From NCBI RefSeq assembly GCF_002835665.1, contig NZ_PIZV01000006.1, positions 62,001 to 126,000 of the forward strand: a stretch of DNA of 64,000 nucleotides, in the 5' to 3' direction. This document shows positions 52,938 to 62,263 of this stretch, piece by piece. This DNA is from Chryseobacterium sp. PMSZPI. GTDB lineage: Bacteria > Bacteroidota > Bacteroidia > Flavobacteriales > Weeksellaceae. The first letter of the stretch is position 1. Each line of letters begins with the position of its first letter. The position numbers were made by a program, and so were the translations under genes. The notes under the pieces were generated by a model. That model did no database searches. It was given only the letters and a program-made list of their open reading frames with translations, and was not told the origin of the DNA.

Positions 52938-53294
52938 TTATTTTTTGGCGACTTTTGTACTGTCTACCACCAAAATGAAGATCTCCTCATTCGGTTTTTT
53001 CATAAAATAATTCTCTCTTGCATATTTTTCTTTTTCTGATTTGTTGTTCATCAGTTTTTTATAAAAAGCATCATTCTTTTCGTATTCTTTTTTATAATAG
53101 TCCAGCTGCTCTTCATATTTATGAATCTCACCATTCAGTTCGTTAATGACAAGAAAGGAAGTTTTGTCAAAGAAAATCATCCATACCAAAAACAGACAGA
53201 TCGTAATGGTATACTTATTCAAAACATATTTCTGGATAAGTTTGAATGTTTCAGATTTCGGCTGAATGTCTTTGATGAGTTTGTTTTCTTCCAT
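52938..53294 (-). CDS. Septum formation initiator family protein (FtsB/DivIC-like)
   Basis: A 118-residue bitopic protein with a cytoplasmic N-terminus, one hydrophobic helix (about 31-46, TITICLFLVWMIFF) and a periplasmic coiled coil (ELNGEIHKYEEQLDYYKKEY), then KYARENYFMKKPNEEIFIL, the typical end of FtsB/DivIC proteins. It would bridge FtsL and FtsQ in the divisome. It starts four bases after the uridine kinase stop, so they are co-transcribed. Confidence 0.87.
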   Translation of the reverse strand: MEENKLIKDIQPKSETFKLIQKYVLNKYTITICLFLVWMIFFDKTSFLVINELNGEIHKYEEQLDYYKKEYEKNDAFYKKLMNNKSEKEKYARENYFMKKPNEEIFILVVDSTKVAKK

Positions 53295-53298
53295 TTTT

Positions 53299-53913
53299 TT
53301 AATGTTTTCTCAACGAGTTTTTAATAACAGTAGTTAGAAAATCAATCGCTACGGAATTCTGTTTCATATTGGGGATAATAAGATCGGCTTCATTTTTTGA
53401 TGGCTCGATGAATTCCTGGTGCATTGGTTTCAAAGTCGTCTGATAGCGGTGTAATACCTCGCTCAGATCTCTTCCTCTTTCCTGGGTATCTCTTCTGATC
53501 CTCCTGATCAGTCTTTCGTCAGAATCTGCATGAACGAATACTTTCAGGTCAAATTCTTTCAATAATTCTTTATTGGTAAGAACTAAAATTCCTTCTACTA
53601 CCAATACGTTTTTAGGTTCTACAGTGACATGATCCCCTGTTCTGGAATGTGTTACAAAGCTATAAATCGGCTGTTCTATCGGCTCATTATTTTTTAAAGC
53701 TTTAACGTGTTTTATCAGTAATTCAAAATCGATGGACTTCGGATGATCATAATTTAAAGCCTCTCTTTCTGTCAGGGTAAGATTTTGATTATCATGATAA
53801 TAATTATCCTGAGAAAGGATATTCATTCCCTCAATATCAAGCTGCTGAAGTATCTTGTCAACAACTGTAGTTTTGCCGGATCCTGTACCACCGGCAATTC
53901 CTATTACAAGCAT
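53299..53913 (-). CDS. udk: Uridine kinase
   Basis: A 204-residue P-loop kinase phosphorylating uridine and cytidine in pyrimidine salvage. Walker A is GIAGGTGSGKTTV (5-17). Other family motifs are ILSQDNYYHD, YDHPKSIDFELL, VEGILVL and RLIRRIRRDTQERGRDL. It heads an operon with the FtsB-like gene and possibly mutA. A TATATTTG with TTG 20 bases upstream precedes the ATG. Confidence 0.95.
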   Translation of the reverse strand: MLVIGIAGGTGSGKTTVVDKILQQLDIEGMNILSQDNYYHDNQNLTLTEREALNYDHPKSIDFELLIKHVKALKNNEPIEQPIYSFVTHSRTGDHVTVEPKNVLVVEGILVLTNKELLKEFDLKVFVHADSDERLIRRIRRDTQERGRDLSEVLHRYQTTLKPMHQEFIEPSKNEADLIIPNMKQNSVAIDFLTTVIKNSLRKH

Positions 53914-53939
53914 TCTTTTTTGTTTCTTTATAGTTGGTA

Positions 53940-53947
53940 CAAATATA
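53940..53947 (-). promoter_or_regulatory. Putative promoter of the udk operon
   Basis: The minus strand reads TATATTTG 27 bases from the udk ATG, with TTG 20 bases further upstream (53968-53970), matching the TTG-N17-23-TAnnTTTG arrangement. Confidence 0.6.
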
Positions 53948-54090
53948 CTATTTTAGATAAAATGTGGCAATGTAAGAATATTGAGAAATTAAAAGATTAA
54001 AGCATTTAAAGGTTAAAAGATTTACAGGAAAATCACGAGCCTTTGTTATTTATCTTTTATTACTCAATTTTCATCTCCGAATTTAATAAA

Positions 54091-54117
54091 AAAACCGACA
54101 ATATATTTGCCGGTTTT
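54091..54117 (-). terminator. Terminator of the clpS operon
   Basis: AAAACCG..CAA (54091-54101) pairs with TTG..CGGTTTT (54107-54117), one mismatch, with A-run on the left. Confidence 0.8.
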
Positions 54118-54122
54118 TTATT

Positions 54123-54428
54123 TTATACGATTTCGCTGGTTAATTCCCTTGAAATTAATTTTTCATGCATAGGCTTCAGAAGATCCATTGAGCCTGTTTT
54201 TACAGTGCATTTACCTTTATAATGGACAAGAATCGTGCACTGCTCTGCCTGTTCCAATGTGTGCTTACAGATTTCGATCAGAGAGTCTATCACATAATCA
54301 AAGGTATGGATATCGTCGTTATGCAATACAAGTTTGTACACATCATCCGTATCATCCAGTACAAGGACTTCCTCCTCGTATTGACGTTTGGGATTCTCGT
54401 AATCTTTTATACTATTATAAAAATTCAT
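54123..54428 (-). CDS. clpS: ATP-dependent Clp protease adaptor ClpS
   Basis: A 101-residue ClpS, which delivers N-degron substrates to ClpAP/ClpCP. The core YKLVLHNDDIHTFDYVIDSL contains the N-degron pocket, followed by TLEQAEQCTILVHYKGKCTV and the closing helix. The N-terminal ~25 residues form the flexible extension. It lies 12 bases after the CBS/CorC membrane protein gene, likely one operon. Confidence 0.93.
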   Translation of the reverse strand: MNFYNSIKDYENPKRQYEEEVLVLDDTDDVYKLVLHNDDIHTFDYVIDSLIEICKHTLEQAEQCTILVHYKGKCTVKTGSMDLLKPMHEKLISRELTSEIV

Positions 54429-54440
54429 TCTTAGTTGTTT

Positions 54441-55799
54441 TTAAACTTCACCAATTTTATCGGCTAAATGGTCAATAGCATTGGGTTCCTGATACACCAA
54501 TTCAACGAGCTCTACACTCTTATTATTCATTTTCAGGATTTTAAAATGATAATTATCAAGGTCAAATTCCTGATTTTCTTCCGGAATCTCTTCTAATTCA
54601 TAAAGAATAAATCCGGCTAACGAGTTGTATTCGCTTTCTTCTGAAAGAGGCAGTTTCTTAGGTAAGAATTCATTGATTTCATCCAACGGCTGAGTAGCCT
54701 GTACCCAATAGGTATTATCCGCTATTTTATCAACGATCTTTTCTTCATCATCTTCTTCATCCTGAATTTCCCCTACCAGCTCTTCAAGAATATCTTCCAG
54801 AGTGATAATTCCTTCAGTTCCTCCAAATTCGTCAATAACAATAGCGATGTGTTGTTTTTTTAACTGGAAAGTTTTCAATAAATCTGAAACTTTTTTGCTT
54901 TCCACTACGAAAAAGGCATCACGCATCAGATCTTTAAGGTCCTCATGATCCAGATCGCCTTTTCTTTTGACAAATTCTCTTATAATTTCCTTGGTATAGA
55001 AAATTCCGATAACATTGTCAATAGAATCAATATATACAGGGATACGGGAATAACCGCTGTCCATAATTTTATTGATGATATCGTTCACATCTTCTTCAAA
55101 GTCGATGGAAGTAATATTCTGTCTTGGAACCATGATTTGTTTAGCAGAATGATCTGTAAAATCAAATGCATTTTTAATGATCTCATAGTTTTCTTCTTCA
55201 ATCTCTCCACTATCAGCACTTTGTTTTACCAAAAGCTGAAGCTCTTCTGTTGAGTGAATCTCCTGTTCAGAAGCCGGATGTATTTTTATCAGTCTTAAAA
55301 AGCCATTAGACATGGAGTTCATCAACCAGATAAACGGCTTAAAAATCGTATAAAAAACCCTTAATGGAACTGCAGTTGCCATCGTTGTAGATTCTGATTT
55401 TCTGATCGCTATTGATTTTGGAATAAGCTCACCAAAAACAATATGCATAATTGTAATTAAAACAAAGCTGATCACCAGAGAAACTGAGGTAACCGTAGCC
55501 TGGCTCATTTCAAAATTAAGTGAGTGAAAAATATTTTCCACGATATGATGTAAAGCACTTTCCCCTACCCAACCTAGAGCAAGAGAGGCTAAAGTAATCC
55601 CTAATTGCGTTGCAGAAAGGTATTCATCCAGATGTTTGATGATATGTTCTGCTTGTTTTGCCATAGAGTCGCCCTCTGCGGCTTTTAATTGAATTTGTGA
55701 GTAACGAACTTTAACAATTGAAAATTCTGCGGCTACGAAGAAGCCATTTAGTAAAACAAGAAATAAGGCCAGCAAAAGCCTGACTATGTCCGAGTCCAT
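54441..55799 (-). CDS. CNNM/HlyC-CorC family membrane protein
   Basis: A 452-residue protein with the usual order: DUF21 transmembrane domain (about 1-195, with FFVAAEFSIVKVR and ATQLGITLASLALGWVGE), a CBS pair (about 210-335, with IMVPRQNITSIDFEEDVND and IDEFGGTEGIITLEDILEEL) and a C-terminal CorC_HlyC domain (about 350-440). Such proteins are linked to Mg2+/Co2+ efflux or sensing; older annotation calls them hemolysins. TATCTTTG lies 29 bases upstream of the ATG. Confidence 0.92.
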   Translation of the reverse strand: MDSDIVRLLLALFLVLLNGFFVAAEFSIVKVRYSQIQLKAAEGDSMAKQAEHIIKHLDEYLSATQLGITLASLALGWVGESALHHIVENIFHSLNFEMSQATVTSVSLVISFVLITIMHIVFGELIPKSIAIRKSESTTMATAVPLRVFYTIFKPFIWLMNSMSNGFLRLIKIHPASEQEIHSTEELQLLVKQSADSGEIEEENYEIIKNAFDFTDHSAKQIMVPRQNITSIDFEEDVNDIINKIMDSGYSRIPVYIDSIDNVIGIFYTKEIIREFVKRKGDLDHEDLKDLMRDAFFVVESKKVSDLLKTFQLKKQHIAIVIDEFGGTEGIITLEDILEELVGEIQDEEDDEEKIVDKIADNTYWVQATQPLDEINEFLPKKLPLSEESEYNSLAGFILYELEEIPEENQEFDLDNYHFKILKMNNKSVELVELVYQEPNAIDHLADKIGEV

Positions 55800-55827
55800 T
55801 TAGAAGTTGTATAAATTTTATTAAGTA

Positions 55828-55835
55828 CAAAGATA
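55828..55835 (-). promoter_or_regulatory. Putative -7 element of the CNNM-clpS operon
   Basis: The minus strand reads TATCTTTG, matching TAnnTTTG, 29 bases upstream of the ATG. Confidence 0.45.
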
Positions 55836-56025
55836 TGTAAAATATAAATAACCTGAATCCGCTTCTAATAACTTATTTCAATGAAGGTTATTTGGGAAGA
55901 AAAACAAGTCTTTAAAATATTGCTATTTTCTCACAAAAAAAATAATTGATCATCTACTTCATTTTTAAGAAAAGAAGAGACTTTAGACTAACGAGCAGCT
56001 TTTTTTAACTTTTTCATCCATAAAA

Positions 56026-56050
56026 AAAGCACCGACGCTGTCGATGCTTT
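56026..56050 (-). terminator. Terminator of the ATP synthase operon
   Basis: AAAGCA..CGAC (56026-56036) pairs with GTCG..TGCTTT (56040-56050), followed by a T-run on the minus strand. Confidence 0.85.
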
Positions 56051-56072
56051 TGTAGTATGTTAAAATAATTCT

Positions 56073-56936
56073 TTACGAATTTTTCAAAGCTTCTGCTCCT
56101 GAAACAATCTCTAAGATTTCGTTTGTAATAGCAGCTTGTCTCGCTTTGTTGTAGAAGATCACAAGATCATTCTTTAAAGCTTGAGCGTTATCTGTCGCCT
56201 TGTGCATTGCAGTCATTCTCGCTCCGTGTTCAGATGCAACTGAGTCTAAGATTGCTTTGAAGATCTGAGTTTTGATAGACTTTGGAATTAAGTTATCCAA
56301 GATCTCAGCTCTGTTCGGTTCAAAGATATAATCTGTTTCAACCTGTGGCTCTGTATTTTCAGGCATTGAGATTGGAAGCACTTGTTCTGTAGTTACTTCC
56401 TGAGTCGCTGCATTAACGAATTTATTGTAGATAACATAAACTTCGTCAAATTTCCCTTCTATGAAACTCGTCATTACTCCTTCAGTAATATGAGCAACAG
56501 TATCAAAGTTCAGATTATCATAAACAGAACTTCCATTAGCATATACTGAACGGCTTTTTCTTACAGCATCGTATACTTTTTTACCTACAGGAAGAACTTC
56601 AATCTCATACTGAGATTTGTCCTGAAACTGAAGGTTAAGCTCTTTTACAATTGAAGAGTTAAAAGCTCCCGCAAGACCTCTGTTTGAAGTAACAGCGATG
56701 AAAAGTATTCTTTTAACCTCTCTTTTCTGAGCATATACAGAAACTTGATCAGGATCTGAGCTAGAATTTACATTCTGGATAAGCTCCTGTAATTTTTCAG
56801 AATAAGGTCTTAACATTACAATTGCATCTTGTGCTTTTTTAAGTTTCGCTGCCGAAACCATTTTCATAGCACGTGTAATCTGCATTGTAGATGAAATTGA
56901 CGTAATTCTGCCTCGTATTTCTTTTAAGTTTGCCAT
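56073..56936 (-). CDS. atpG: ATP synthase F1 subunit gamma
   Basis: A 287-residue gamma subunit, the rotating shaft of F1. It starts MANLKEIRGRITSISSTMQI and ITRAMKMVSAAKLKKAQ and ends SEHGARMTAMHKATDNA followed by TNEILEIVSGAEAL, both classic coiled-coil termini. Last gene of the operon, followed by a terminator. Confidence 0.97.
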   Translation of the reverse strand: MANLKEIRGRITSISSTMQITRAMKMVSAAKLKKAQDAIVMLRPYSEKLQELIQNVNSSSDPDQVSVYAQKREVKRILFIAVTSNRGLAGAFNSSIVKELNLQFQDKSQYEIEVLPVGKKVYDAVRKSRSVYANGSSVYDNLNFDTVAHITEGVMTSFIEGKFDEVYVIYNKFVNAATQEVTTEQVLPISMPENTEPQVETDYIFEPNRAEILDNLIPKSIKTQIFKAILDSVASEHGARMTAMHKATDNAQALKNDLVIFYNKARQAAITNEILEIVSGAEALKNS

Positions 56937-57013
56937 TAATTTGGGTTCAAAGTTTAAGGTCTAAAGTTTAAGGCTTAAAACACTATATTTTAAACCTTAA
57001 ACATTGAATTTTT

Positions 57014-58591
57014 TTAGTTGTATTTAGAAGCTAAATCGTTAGCTGCCTGCTTAAGAACACCTGTAATATCGTTATCGATTTTTCCAGCTTTGATCGCAGC
57101 CATTGTATCTGGGTGCTTAGATCTTAGGAATTCGATATATTCGATTTGGAATTCTTTTACTTTGTTCAATGGAACATTTCTTAGTAAGTTCTCAGTTCCT
57201 GCGTAGATCATAGCAACTTGGCTATCTACAGGAAGTGGAGAGTTCACTGGCTGCTTAAGGATCTCAACGTTTCTTTCTCCTTTAGAGATTACTGCTAACG
57301 TTGAAGCATCAAGGTCAGAACCGAATTTCGCGAACGCTTCTAGTTCTTTATATTGAGCCTGGTCAAGCTTCAATGTACCAGATACTTTTTTCATTGATTT
57401 GATCTGAGCGTTACCTCCTACCCTTGATACAGAAATACCTACGTTGATCGCAGGACGAACCCCTGAGTTGAATAGATCAGACTCCAAGAAGATCTGTCCG
57501 TCTGTAATAGAGATTACGTTAGTTGGGATATATGCAGAAACGTCACCAGCCTGAGTTTCGATGATTGGAAGTGCCGTTAATGAACCACCACCTTTTACAA
57601 TTGGTCTAAGAGATTCTGGCAAGTCGTTCATTTGCTTAGCGATGTTATCATCAGCAATTACTTTTGCAGCTCTTTCCAATAGTCTTGAGTGAAGATAGAA
57701 AACGTCTCCAGGATAAGCTTCACGACCCGGTGGTCTTCTTAAAAGTAGAGAAAGCTCACGGTAAGCAACAGCTTGTTTAGATAAATCATCATAAACGATA
57801 AGTGCTGGTCTACCTGTATCTCTGAAGAACTCACCGATAGCAGCACCTGCCATCGCAGAGTATACCTGCATTGGAACCGGATCTGATGCGTTCGCAGCAA
57901 CAATTACAGTATATGCTAAAGCTCCTTTATCAGAAAGAGTTTTAACGATTTGTGCTACTGTAGAAGCTTTCTGCCCGATAGCAACATATATACAATATAC
58001 TGGTTTACCAGCATCAAAGAATTCTTTTTGGTTGATGATCGTATCGATCGCAACAGTAGTTTTACCTGTTTGTCTGTCACCGATGATAAGCTCTCTTTGT
58101 CCTCTTCCTACAGGGATCATAGAGTCGATCGCAACGATACCTGATTGTAAAGGCTCAGTTACCGGTTGTCTGTAGATAACTCCAGGAGCTTTTCTTTCCA
58201 ATGGCATTTCGTATAAATCCCCAGTAATAGGACCTTTACCATCGATAGGGTTACCAAGAGTATCCACTACTCTTCCTAACATTCCTTCTCCTACTTTGAT
58301 AGAAGAGATTCTGTTTGTTCTTCTTACTGTATCCCCTTCTTTTACTAATTTACTTTCACCTAATAAAGCAACCCCTACGTTGTCTTCTTCAAGGTTAAGT
58401 ACAATACCTTCTACATCACTAGAAAATTTCACCAACTCTCCGTATTGTACGTTTTCTAACCCGTATACACGAGCAATACCATCACCGATGGTTAAAACTG
58501 TACCTACTTCCTCAACGTTGGATTGAGTATCGAAGTTGGCCAATTGTTGTTTTAAGATCGCAGATACTTCTGCCGGATTTATTTCTGCCAT
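57014..58591 (-). CDS. atpA: ATP synthase F1 subunit alpha
   Basis: A 525-residue alpha subunit. Walker A is [10 protein letters not shown] (171-180); other hallmarks are [30 protein letters not shown] and [20 protein letters not shown]. It holds the non-catalytic nucleotide sites of F1. It lies 16 bases after atpH. Confidence 0.98.
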   Translation of the reverse strand: MAEINPAEVSAILKQQLANFDTQSNVEEVGTVLTIGDGIARVYGLENVQYGELVKFSSDVEGIVLNLEEDNVGVALLGESKLVKEGDTVRRTNRISSIKVGEGMLGRVVDTLGNPIDGKGPITGDLYEMPLERKAPGVIYRQPVTEPLQSGIVAIDSMIPVGRGQRELIIGDRQTGKTTVAIDTIINQKEFFDAGKPVYCIYVAIGQKASTVAQIVKTLSDKGALAYTVIVAANASDPVPMQVYSAMAGAAIGEFFRDTGRPALIVYDDLSKQAVAYRELSLLLRRPPGREAYPGDVFYLHSRLLERAAKVIADDNIAKQMNDLPESLRPIVKGGGSLTALPIIETQAGDVSAYIPTNVISITDGQIFLESDLFNSGVRPAINVGISVSRVGGNAQIKSMKKVSGTLKLDQAQYKELEAFAKFGSDLDASTLAVISKGERNVEILKQPVNSPLPVDSQVAMIYAGTENLLRNVPLNKVKEFQIEYIEFLRSKHPDTMAAIKAGKIDNDITGVLKQAANDLASKYN

Positions 58592-58607
58592 TGTATGGTT
58601 GTTTTTC

Positions 58608-59147
58608 TTAATTTAATTGGAAATCTTTTTTAACTTGATTAAGTTTAGTCTTTACAGACGCATCTACCTGTTGGTCACCTACTCTTAGAACATATCCTCC
58701 AAGAATTTCAGGTTTTACATTCACTGTTAGATCAAAGTTTGAATCAGCATTTACAAGATTTGTTGATCTTAAAATCTGATCAAGGTTTTCTTTTGAAAGT
58801 GGAGTTGCTGTAGTAAGCGTTACTCTTTGTACACCGCTAAGATCTTCAACTTTATTGATGAATTCCTGAGCAATGTTTTTCAATTGGTTCTCACGCCCGT
58901 GCTTGATCACTAATCTGATCAGGTTTTGAGAAGAAACAGATAAACCTTTGAAAATTTCGTTTGCTACTTCTATTTTCTTTTTAGAATCGATGTAAGGTGT
59001 AAGGAAAAACTTGTTTAAATCTTTAGATTCAGCCATTACCTTTACTACATCTTTCATTTCTGAAAATACAGTAGCCGTTTGACCTGCTTCATTGGTGAAG
59101 TCAAGTAAACCTTGTGCGTATCTTTTAGCTACTTTAGATGTAAGCAT
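58608..59147 (-). CDS. atpH: ATP synthase F1 subunit delta
   Basis: A 179-residue OSCP/delta subunit joining the peripheral stalk to F1. The N-terminal helical bundle starts [19 protein letters not shown] and the C-terminal part has [18 protein letters not shown]. It is separated by two bases from the atpF stop. Confidence 0.95.
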   Translation of the reverse strand: MLTSKVAKRYAQGLLDFTNEAGQTATVFSEMKDVVKVMAESKDLNKFFLTPYIDSKKKIEVANEIFKGLSVSSQNLIRLVIKHGRENQLKNIAQEFINKVEDLSGVQRVTLTTATPLSKENLDQILRSTNLVNADSNFDLTVNVKPEILGGYVLRVGDQQVDASVKTKLNQVKKDFQLN

Positions 59148-59149
59148 TC

Positions 59150-59647
59150 TTAGTTAAGGTTTGATTTGTTTAAATAATTTTGAACTAATTCGTTTTGAGC
59201 TTCGCTGTTGTCTAATTTTTGTTTCAAGATAGACTCAGCAATGTTCACAGATAAAGTACCGATTTGAGTTTTGATATCTGCCATTGCAGCATTTTTCTCA
59301 GCCTGGATAGTCTGCTTAGCAGCTTCGATCAATTTGTCTCCTTCAGATTTAGCAGCATCTTTAGCTTCTCCTACGATTCTGTCCTTAATTTCTCTAGCTT
59401 CTTTAAGGATAGCATCTCTTTCGATTTTAGCTTCACGAATGATTCTTTCGTTATCCTCTTTTAAAGTTTCCATTTCTTTTCTAGCCAATTTAGCTTGATT
59501 AAGAGCGTCAACAATAGAAGTTTCTCTGTCGTTAATAGACTTTAAAATAGGTTTCCAAGCGAATTTACCTAACAGAAATAATAACGCTAGAAAAATAACA
59601 GACTGGATAATAAATAATCCTGATGAAAACTGATGAATTAATTCCAT
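59150..59647 (-). CDS. atpF: ATP synthase F0 subunit b
   Basis: A 165-residue b subunit: one N-terminal membrane helix (about 8-27, LFIIQSVIFLALLFLLGKF) followed by a long charged coiled coil forming the peripheral stalk, with the conserved WKPILKSINDRE. Located between atpE and atpH as usual. Confidence 0.96.
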   Translation of the reverse strand: MELIHQFSSGLFIIQSVIFLALLFLLGKFAWKPILKSINDRETSIVDALNQAKLARKEMETLKEDNERIIREAKIERDAILKEAREIKDRIVGEAKDAAKSEGDKLIEAAKQTIQAEKNAAMADIKTQIGTLSVNIAESILKQKLDNSEAQNELVQNYLNKSNLN

Positions 59648-59729
59648 TATATAAATGTATAAATAATTATTACTTTTTTAAATAATCATTACCTGCAACC
59701 AACCGTTGCAGATAATGATTTGATTTTAA

Positions 59730-59924
59730 TTAGTTTACTGCGAATAGAGCAGCAAACGCAACACCTTCTACAAGTGCAGCTGCGATAAGCATAGCTGTTT
59801 GGATTTTTCCAGATTGTTCAGGTTGTCTAGCGATAGCTTCAAGAGCAGCAGCTCCGATTTTACCAAGACCGATACCTACACCTAGTACTACGATACCAGC
59901 ACCTACAATTTTAGGGATTTCCAT
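59730..59924 (-). CDS. atpE: ATP synthase F0 subunit c
   Basis: A 64-residue proteolipid with two membrane helices and the polar loop ARQPE (32-36). The ion-binding carboxylate is Glu53 in LVEGVAFAAL. No extra Gln/Ser pattern of the well-known Na+-binding rings is obvious, so H+ coupling is presumed. At 64 residues it is short for subunit c but normal for Bacteroidetes. Confidence 0.95.
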   Translation of the reverse strand: MEIPKIVGAGIVVLGVGIGLGKIGAAALEAIARQPEQSGKIQTAMLIAAALVEGVAFAALFAVN

Positions 59925-59974
59925 AATATATAATTTTAAAAAATTTGTTTAAATACTATTAATTTTCAATTTGA

Positions 59975-61072
59975 TTAGTGAGCTGCGTGGTGTTCGTGCT
60001 CGTGCTCCTGCACCGCCATTCCGATAAACAAAGCTGATAACATTGTAAAGATATAAGCTTGTAGGAACGCTACTAATACTTCCAATAAATAAATTACTAA
60101 TGTCAAGAACGGGAATGCTACACCTGCAACAAAATTTTTGAATACATAGATCAACCCGATCAAACTCATTACTACGATGTGACCTGCCGTCATGTTGGCA
60201 AAAAGTCGGATCATTAATGCAAATGGCTTAGTGATTGTTCCTAATAATTCGATAGGAAGCATGATCAATTTCATTGGCACTGGTACTCCCGGCATCCAGA
60301 AGATATGTTTCCAGTAATCTTTGTTAGCAGAGAATGTAGTAATTAAATAAGTAAGGATAGCCAGGAAGAATGTCATTGTAATATTACCTGTAACATTGAT
60401 TCCGAAAGGCATTAATCCTAGAACGTTAAGGAAAAGAATAAAGAAGAATACTGTTAATAAATAACCCATAAATCTTTTATACTTGTGTCCGATGTTCGGG
60501 ATTGCTACTTCATCTCTTACGAAAATAATTAATGGCTCTAAAAATCTTGCAGCTCCTGTAGGAACAACAGATTTTTTATAAGACTTAGCCATTCCGGCAA
60601 ACAATACCAACATAAAGATTGATACTAACAGAATGATAAGCACACTCTTCGTAATTGAAAGATCCAATGGCTTCACATTAGTAGGGTGTCCATCTTCTCC
60701 GATTGTCAAAGTTCCTGCTGCATCTGTCTTATAAATCTTTTCGTGGTGTAGCACATAAAAAGATCCATCTACTTCAGTTGGTTCACCATGCATGAAACCT
60801 TCTTTATTACTCATGAAAGCGTGGAAACCGTTATCATAGAAAATAACAGGAAGAGGGAAACCGATGTGGTGACCATCTTTGTCAACCATCAATGTGAAAT
60901 CATGAGCATCCAATAAGTGATGATCGATGAATTCTTTGTTTTCTTTACTTACTTTGTCTTTCTCTGAAAGCTCTTGAGCAGGAGCCGCCCCAGCAGTAGC
61001 CTCGCCGTGCTGTGCAGACACCAAGTTTAATACAAAAATACTGTAGAATAAAACTGCGAATTTCTTAAACAT
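59975..61072 (-). CDS. atpB: ATP synthase F0 subunit a
   Basis: A 365-residue subunit a from ATG 61072, which begins a signal peptide-like segment (MFKKFAVLFYSIFVLNLVSA). A start eight codons upstream would use TTG and overlap the TATTTTTG element. Residues ~25-150 are a periplasmic extension rich in His and charged residues, as in other Bacteroidetes. The channel part has IFVRDEVAIPNIGHKYKRF, LIRLFANMTAGHIVVMSLIG (essential Arg) and LEVLVAFLQAYIFTMLSALF, and ends in a His-rich tail (EHEHEHHAAH). Confidence 0.95.
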   Translation of the reverse strand: MFKKFAVLFYSIFVLNLVSAQHGEATAGAAPAQELSEKDKVSKENKEFIDHHLLDAHDFTLMVDKDGHHIGFPLPVIFYDNGFHAFMSNKEGFMHGEPTEVDGSFYVLHHEKIYKTDAAGTLTIGEDGHPTNVKPLDLSITKSVLIILLVSIFMLVLFAGMAKSYKKSVVPTGAARFLEPLIIFVRDEVAIPNIGHKYKRFMGYLLTVFFFILFLNVLGLMPFGINVTGNITMTFFLAILTYLITTFSANKDYWKHIFWMPGVPVPMKLIMLPIELLGTITKPFALMIRLFANMTAGHIVVMSLIGLIYVFKNFVAGVAFPFLTLVIYLLEVLVAFLQAYIFTMLSALFIGMAVQEHEHEHHAAH

Positions 61073-61093
61073 TGATAGGTTTTTTTCGTTGTG

Positions 61094-61101
61094 CAAAAAT
61101 A
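61094..61101 (-). promoter_or_regulatory. Putative promoter of the atpB operon
   Basis: The minus strand reads TATTTTTG, 22 bases upstream of the chosen atpB ATG, with TTG 18 bases further upstream (61120-61122). It suggests the core operon can start here, separately from the small membrane protein gene before it. Confidence 0.55.
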
Positions 61102-61131
61102 TAATATTTTTTCTAGTTTCAATAAATAATT

Positions 61132-61503
61132 TTACTGTTTTTTATCATGATTAATTAGCTTAATCGCATAGTACGTAAGCAGCGTTGTCAGGACAAAATA
61201 TGGTATGATAAAATGAAATTTATAGCCCGGAATTGTTTCAAAGTTCAATTTTTTCCTGATTAAGTACATCAAACCGAATTTTAAAAGGATCAAACCGATA
61301 ACAGATAATCCTAAAAATTCAGGAGCTACTCTATTGATCAGAATAATTAAAGTAATCATCATCATAAACATGACACTCAGGAAAAGATAAAATTTGATAA
61401 TGATAATTTCATCCAGATGAAAAACAAATTTCCAAAGAGAAAAATGAATCAGGAATGTCAGGAAGAATAGAACTACAACAAGAATATTAGGATTAGATTT
61501 CAT
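61132..61503 (-). CDS. Small membrane protein upstream of atpB (DUF6168-like)
   Basis: A 123-residue protein from ATG 61503 with four hydrophobic helices (about 7-24, 32-52, 59-80, 96-115) and a basic tail. Length, topology and position just before atpB match small flavobacterial proteins annotated DUF6168. By position it might play an AtpI-like assembly role, but sequence identity with AtpI is not evident. Confidence 0.7.
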   Translation of the reverse strand: MKSNPNILVVVLFFLTFLIHFSLWKFVFHLDEIIIIKFYLFLSVMFMMMITLIILINRVAPEFLGLSVIGLILLKFGLMYLIRKKLNFETIPGYKFHFIIPYFVLTTLLTYYAIKLINHDKKQ

Positions 61504-61556
61504 TCTAAAGTTTATTTTCACCCATGATATAAACCATGGTCTATTTTAATTGATCG

Positions 61557-61564
61557 CAAAAATA
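61557..61564 (-). promoter_or_regulatory. Putative -7 element upstream of the DUF6168-like gene
   Basis: The minus strand reads TATTTTTG, matching TAnnTTTG, 53 bases upstream of the ATG. No TTG is seen at the -33 position. Confidence 0.4.
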
Positions 61565-61980
61565 GACTTTTTCTATTGTATTATCGTATGATTTGATAAT
61601 TATCATTTTTATCTATATATAATATGGTATATGCAAATCAAATAATCTGCTTGACACCGTATTGAAAAAAAATCAGAGAGTAAATTCTACTTTTCAAAAG
61701 AGCATTATTGATAATCAGATAATTAATTCTACTAACTTAATTCTATTTGGTCATTGACATTTATAAATCCAGACCTCTTAATTTATAAATATAGAGATTC
61801 ATTGTTTTCAGTATAGAAAGAGGCTGCGTAAGTTTGCTCAACAAGAATAAAGGTTCTGCCTTATAAAATTTACTATACACCTAGGAATATATAGTGTCTG
61901 CTATTTGGACAGAATTAAATAGCTATCAAAAGAATTCCCTGATATAAAATATGGAGTTCAGTATTTTTAAAATTAATAAT
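61565..61980. other. Intergenic region upstream of the W-x-N peptide gene
   Basis: About 415 bases without a gene. It must contain the promoter of the peptide gene; no exact TAnnTTTG was found on the plus strand. A short variant CTATTTGG near 61900 is the nearest candidate. An in-frame ATG at 61951 could extend the peptide by ten residues but lacks leader character. Confidence 0.45.
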
Positions 61981-62199
61981 ATGAAATTCAAATTCGATTT
62001 GAAATCAGATCTCAAAAAAATGGAAAAGCATTCTGATTCATTACAAGACAAATTCCTGAAAAACGAAATGAGTAAAACAATTAAAGGAGGAGGAGGCCCT
62101 CCTGAGGACCCTTATGATGAAGCGTGGTCTAATAACTGGTCGAACCTGGCATGGCCTAATGCATGGTCAAACGGATGGAGAAATGGTATTAAGTGGTAG
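61981..62199 (+). CDS. RiPP precursor with five W-x-N motifs, 72 aa
   Basis: A 72-residue peptide from ATG 61981. Residues 1-35 form a charged, helical leader (KFDLKSDLKKMEKH...). A GGGG run at 36-39 offers double-glycine cleavage sites. After an acidic-proline spacer (PPEDPYDEA, 40-48) come WSN (49-51), WSN (53-55), WPN (58-60), WSN (62-64) and WRN (66-68), then a final Trp72. Aromatic-x-Asn triplets are the substrates of known three-residue-cyclophane-forming radical SAM/SPASM enzymes, and such an enzyme is encoded 64 bases downstream. The modification itself is inferred. No Cys is present, so lanthionine or sactionine chemistry is excluded. Confidence 0.85.
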   Translation: MKFKFDLKSDLKKMEKHSDSLQDKFLKNEMSKTIKGGGGPPEDPYDEAWSNNWSNLAWPNAWSNGWRNGIKW

Positions 62200-62218
62200 A
62201 AACTAAAAGCATCAATTT

Positions 62219-62242
62219 TGGGTCTGTTAAAAAACAGGCCCA
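62219..62242 (+). terminator. Hairpin between precursor and maturase genes
   Basis: TGGGTCTGTT (62219-62228) pairs with AACAGGCCCA (62233-62242) with one mismatch and an AAAA loop, followed by TTTAAATT. It looks like a leaky terminator giving more precursor than enzyme mRNA. Confidence 0.6.
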
Positions 62243-62263
62243 TTTAAATTAGAAAAAATAGAA

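Noticed and set aside
61951..61980. Upstream ATG at 61951 as the start of the W-x-N peptide
   Set aside because: It would add ten residues (MEFSIFKINN) ahead of an ATG that begins a typical charged leader; kept only as an alternative.
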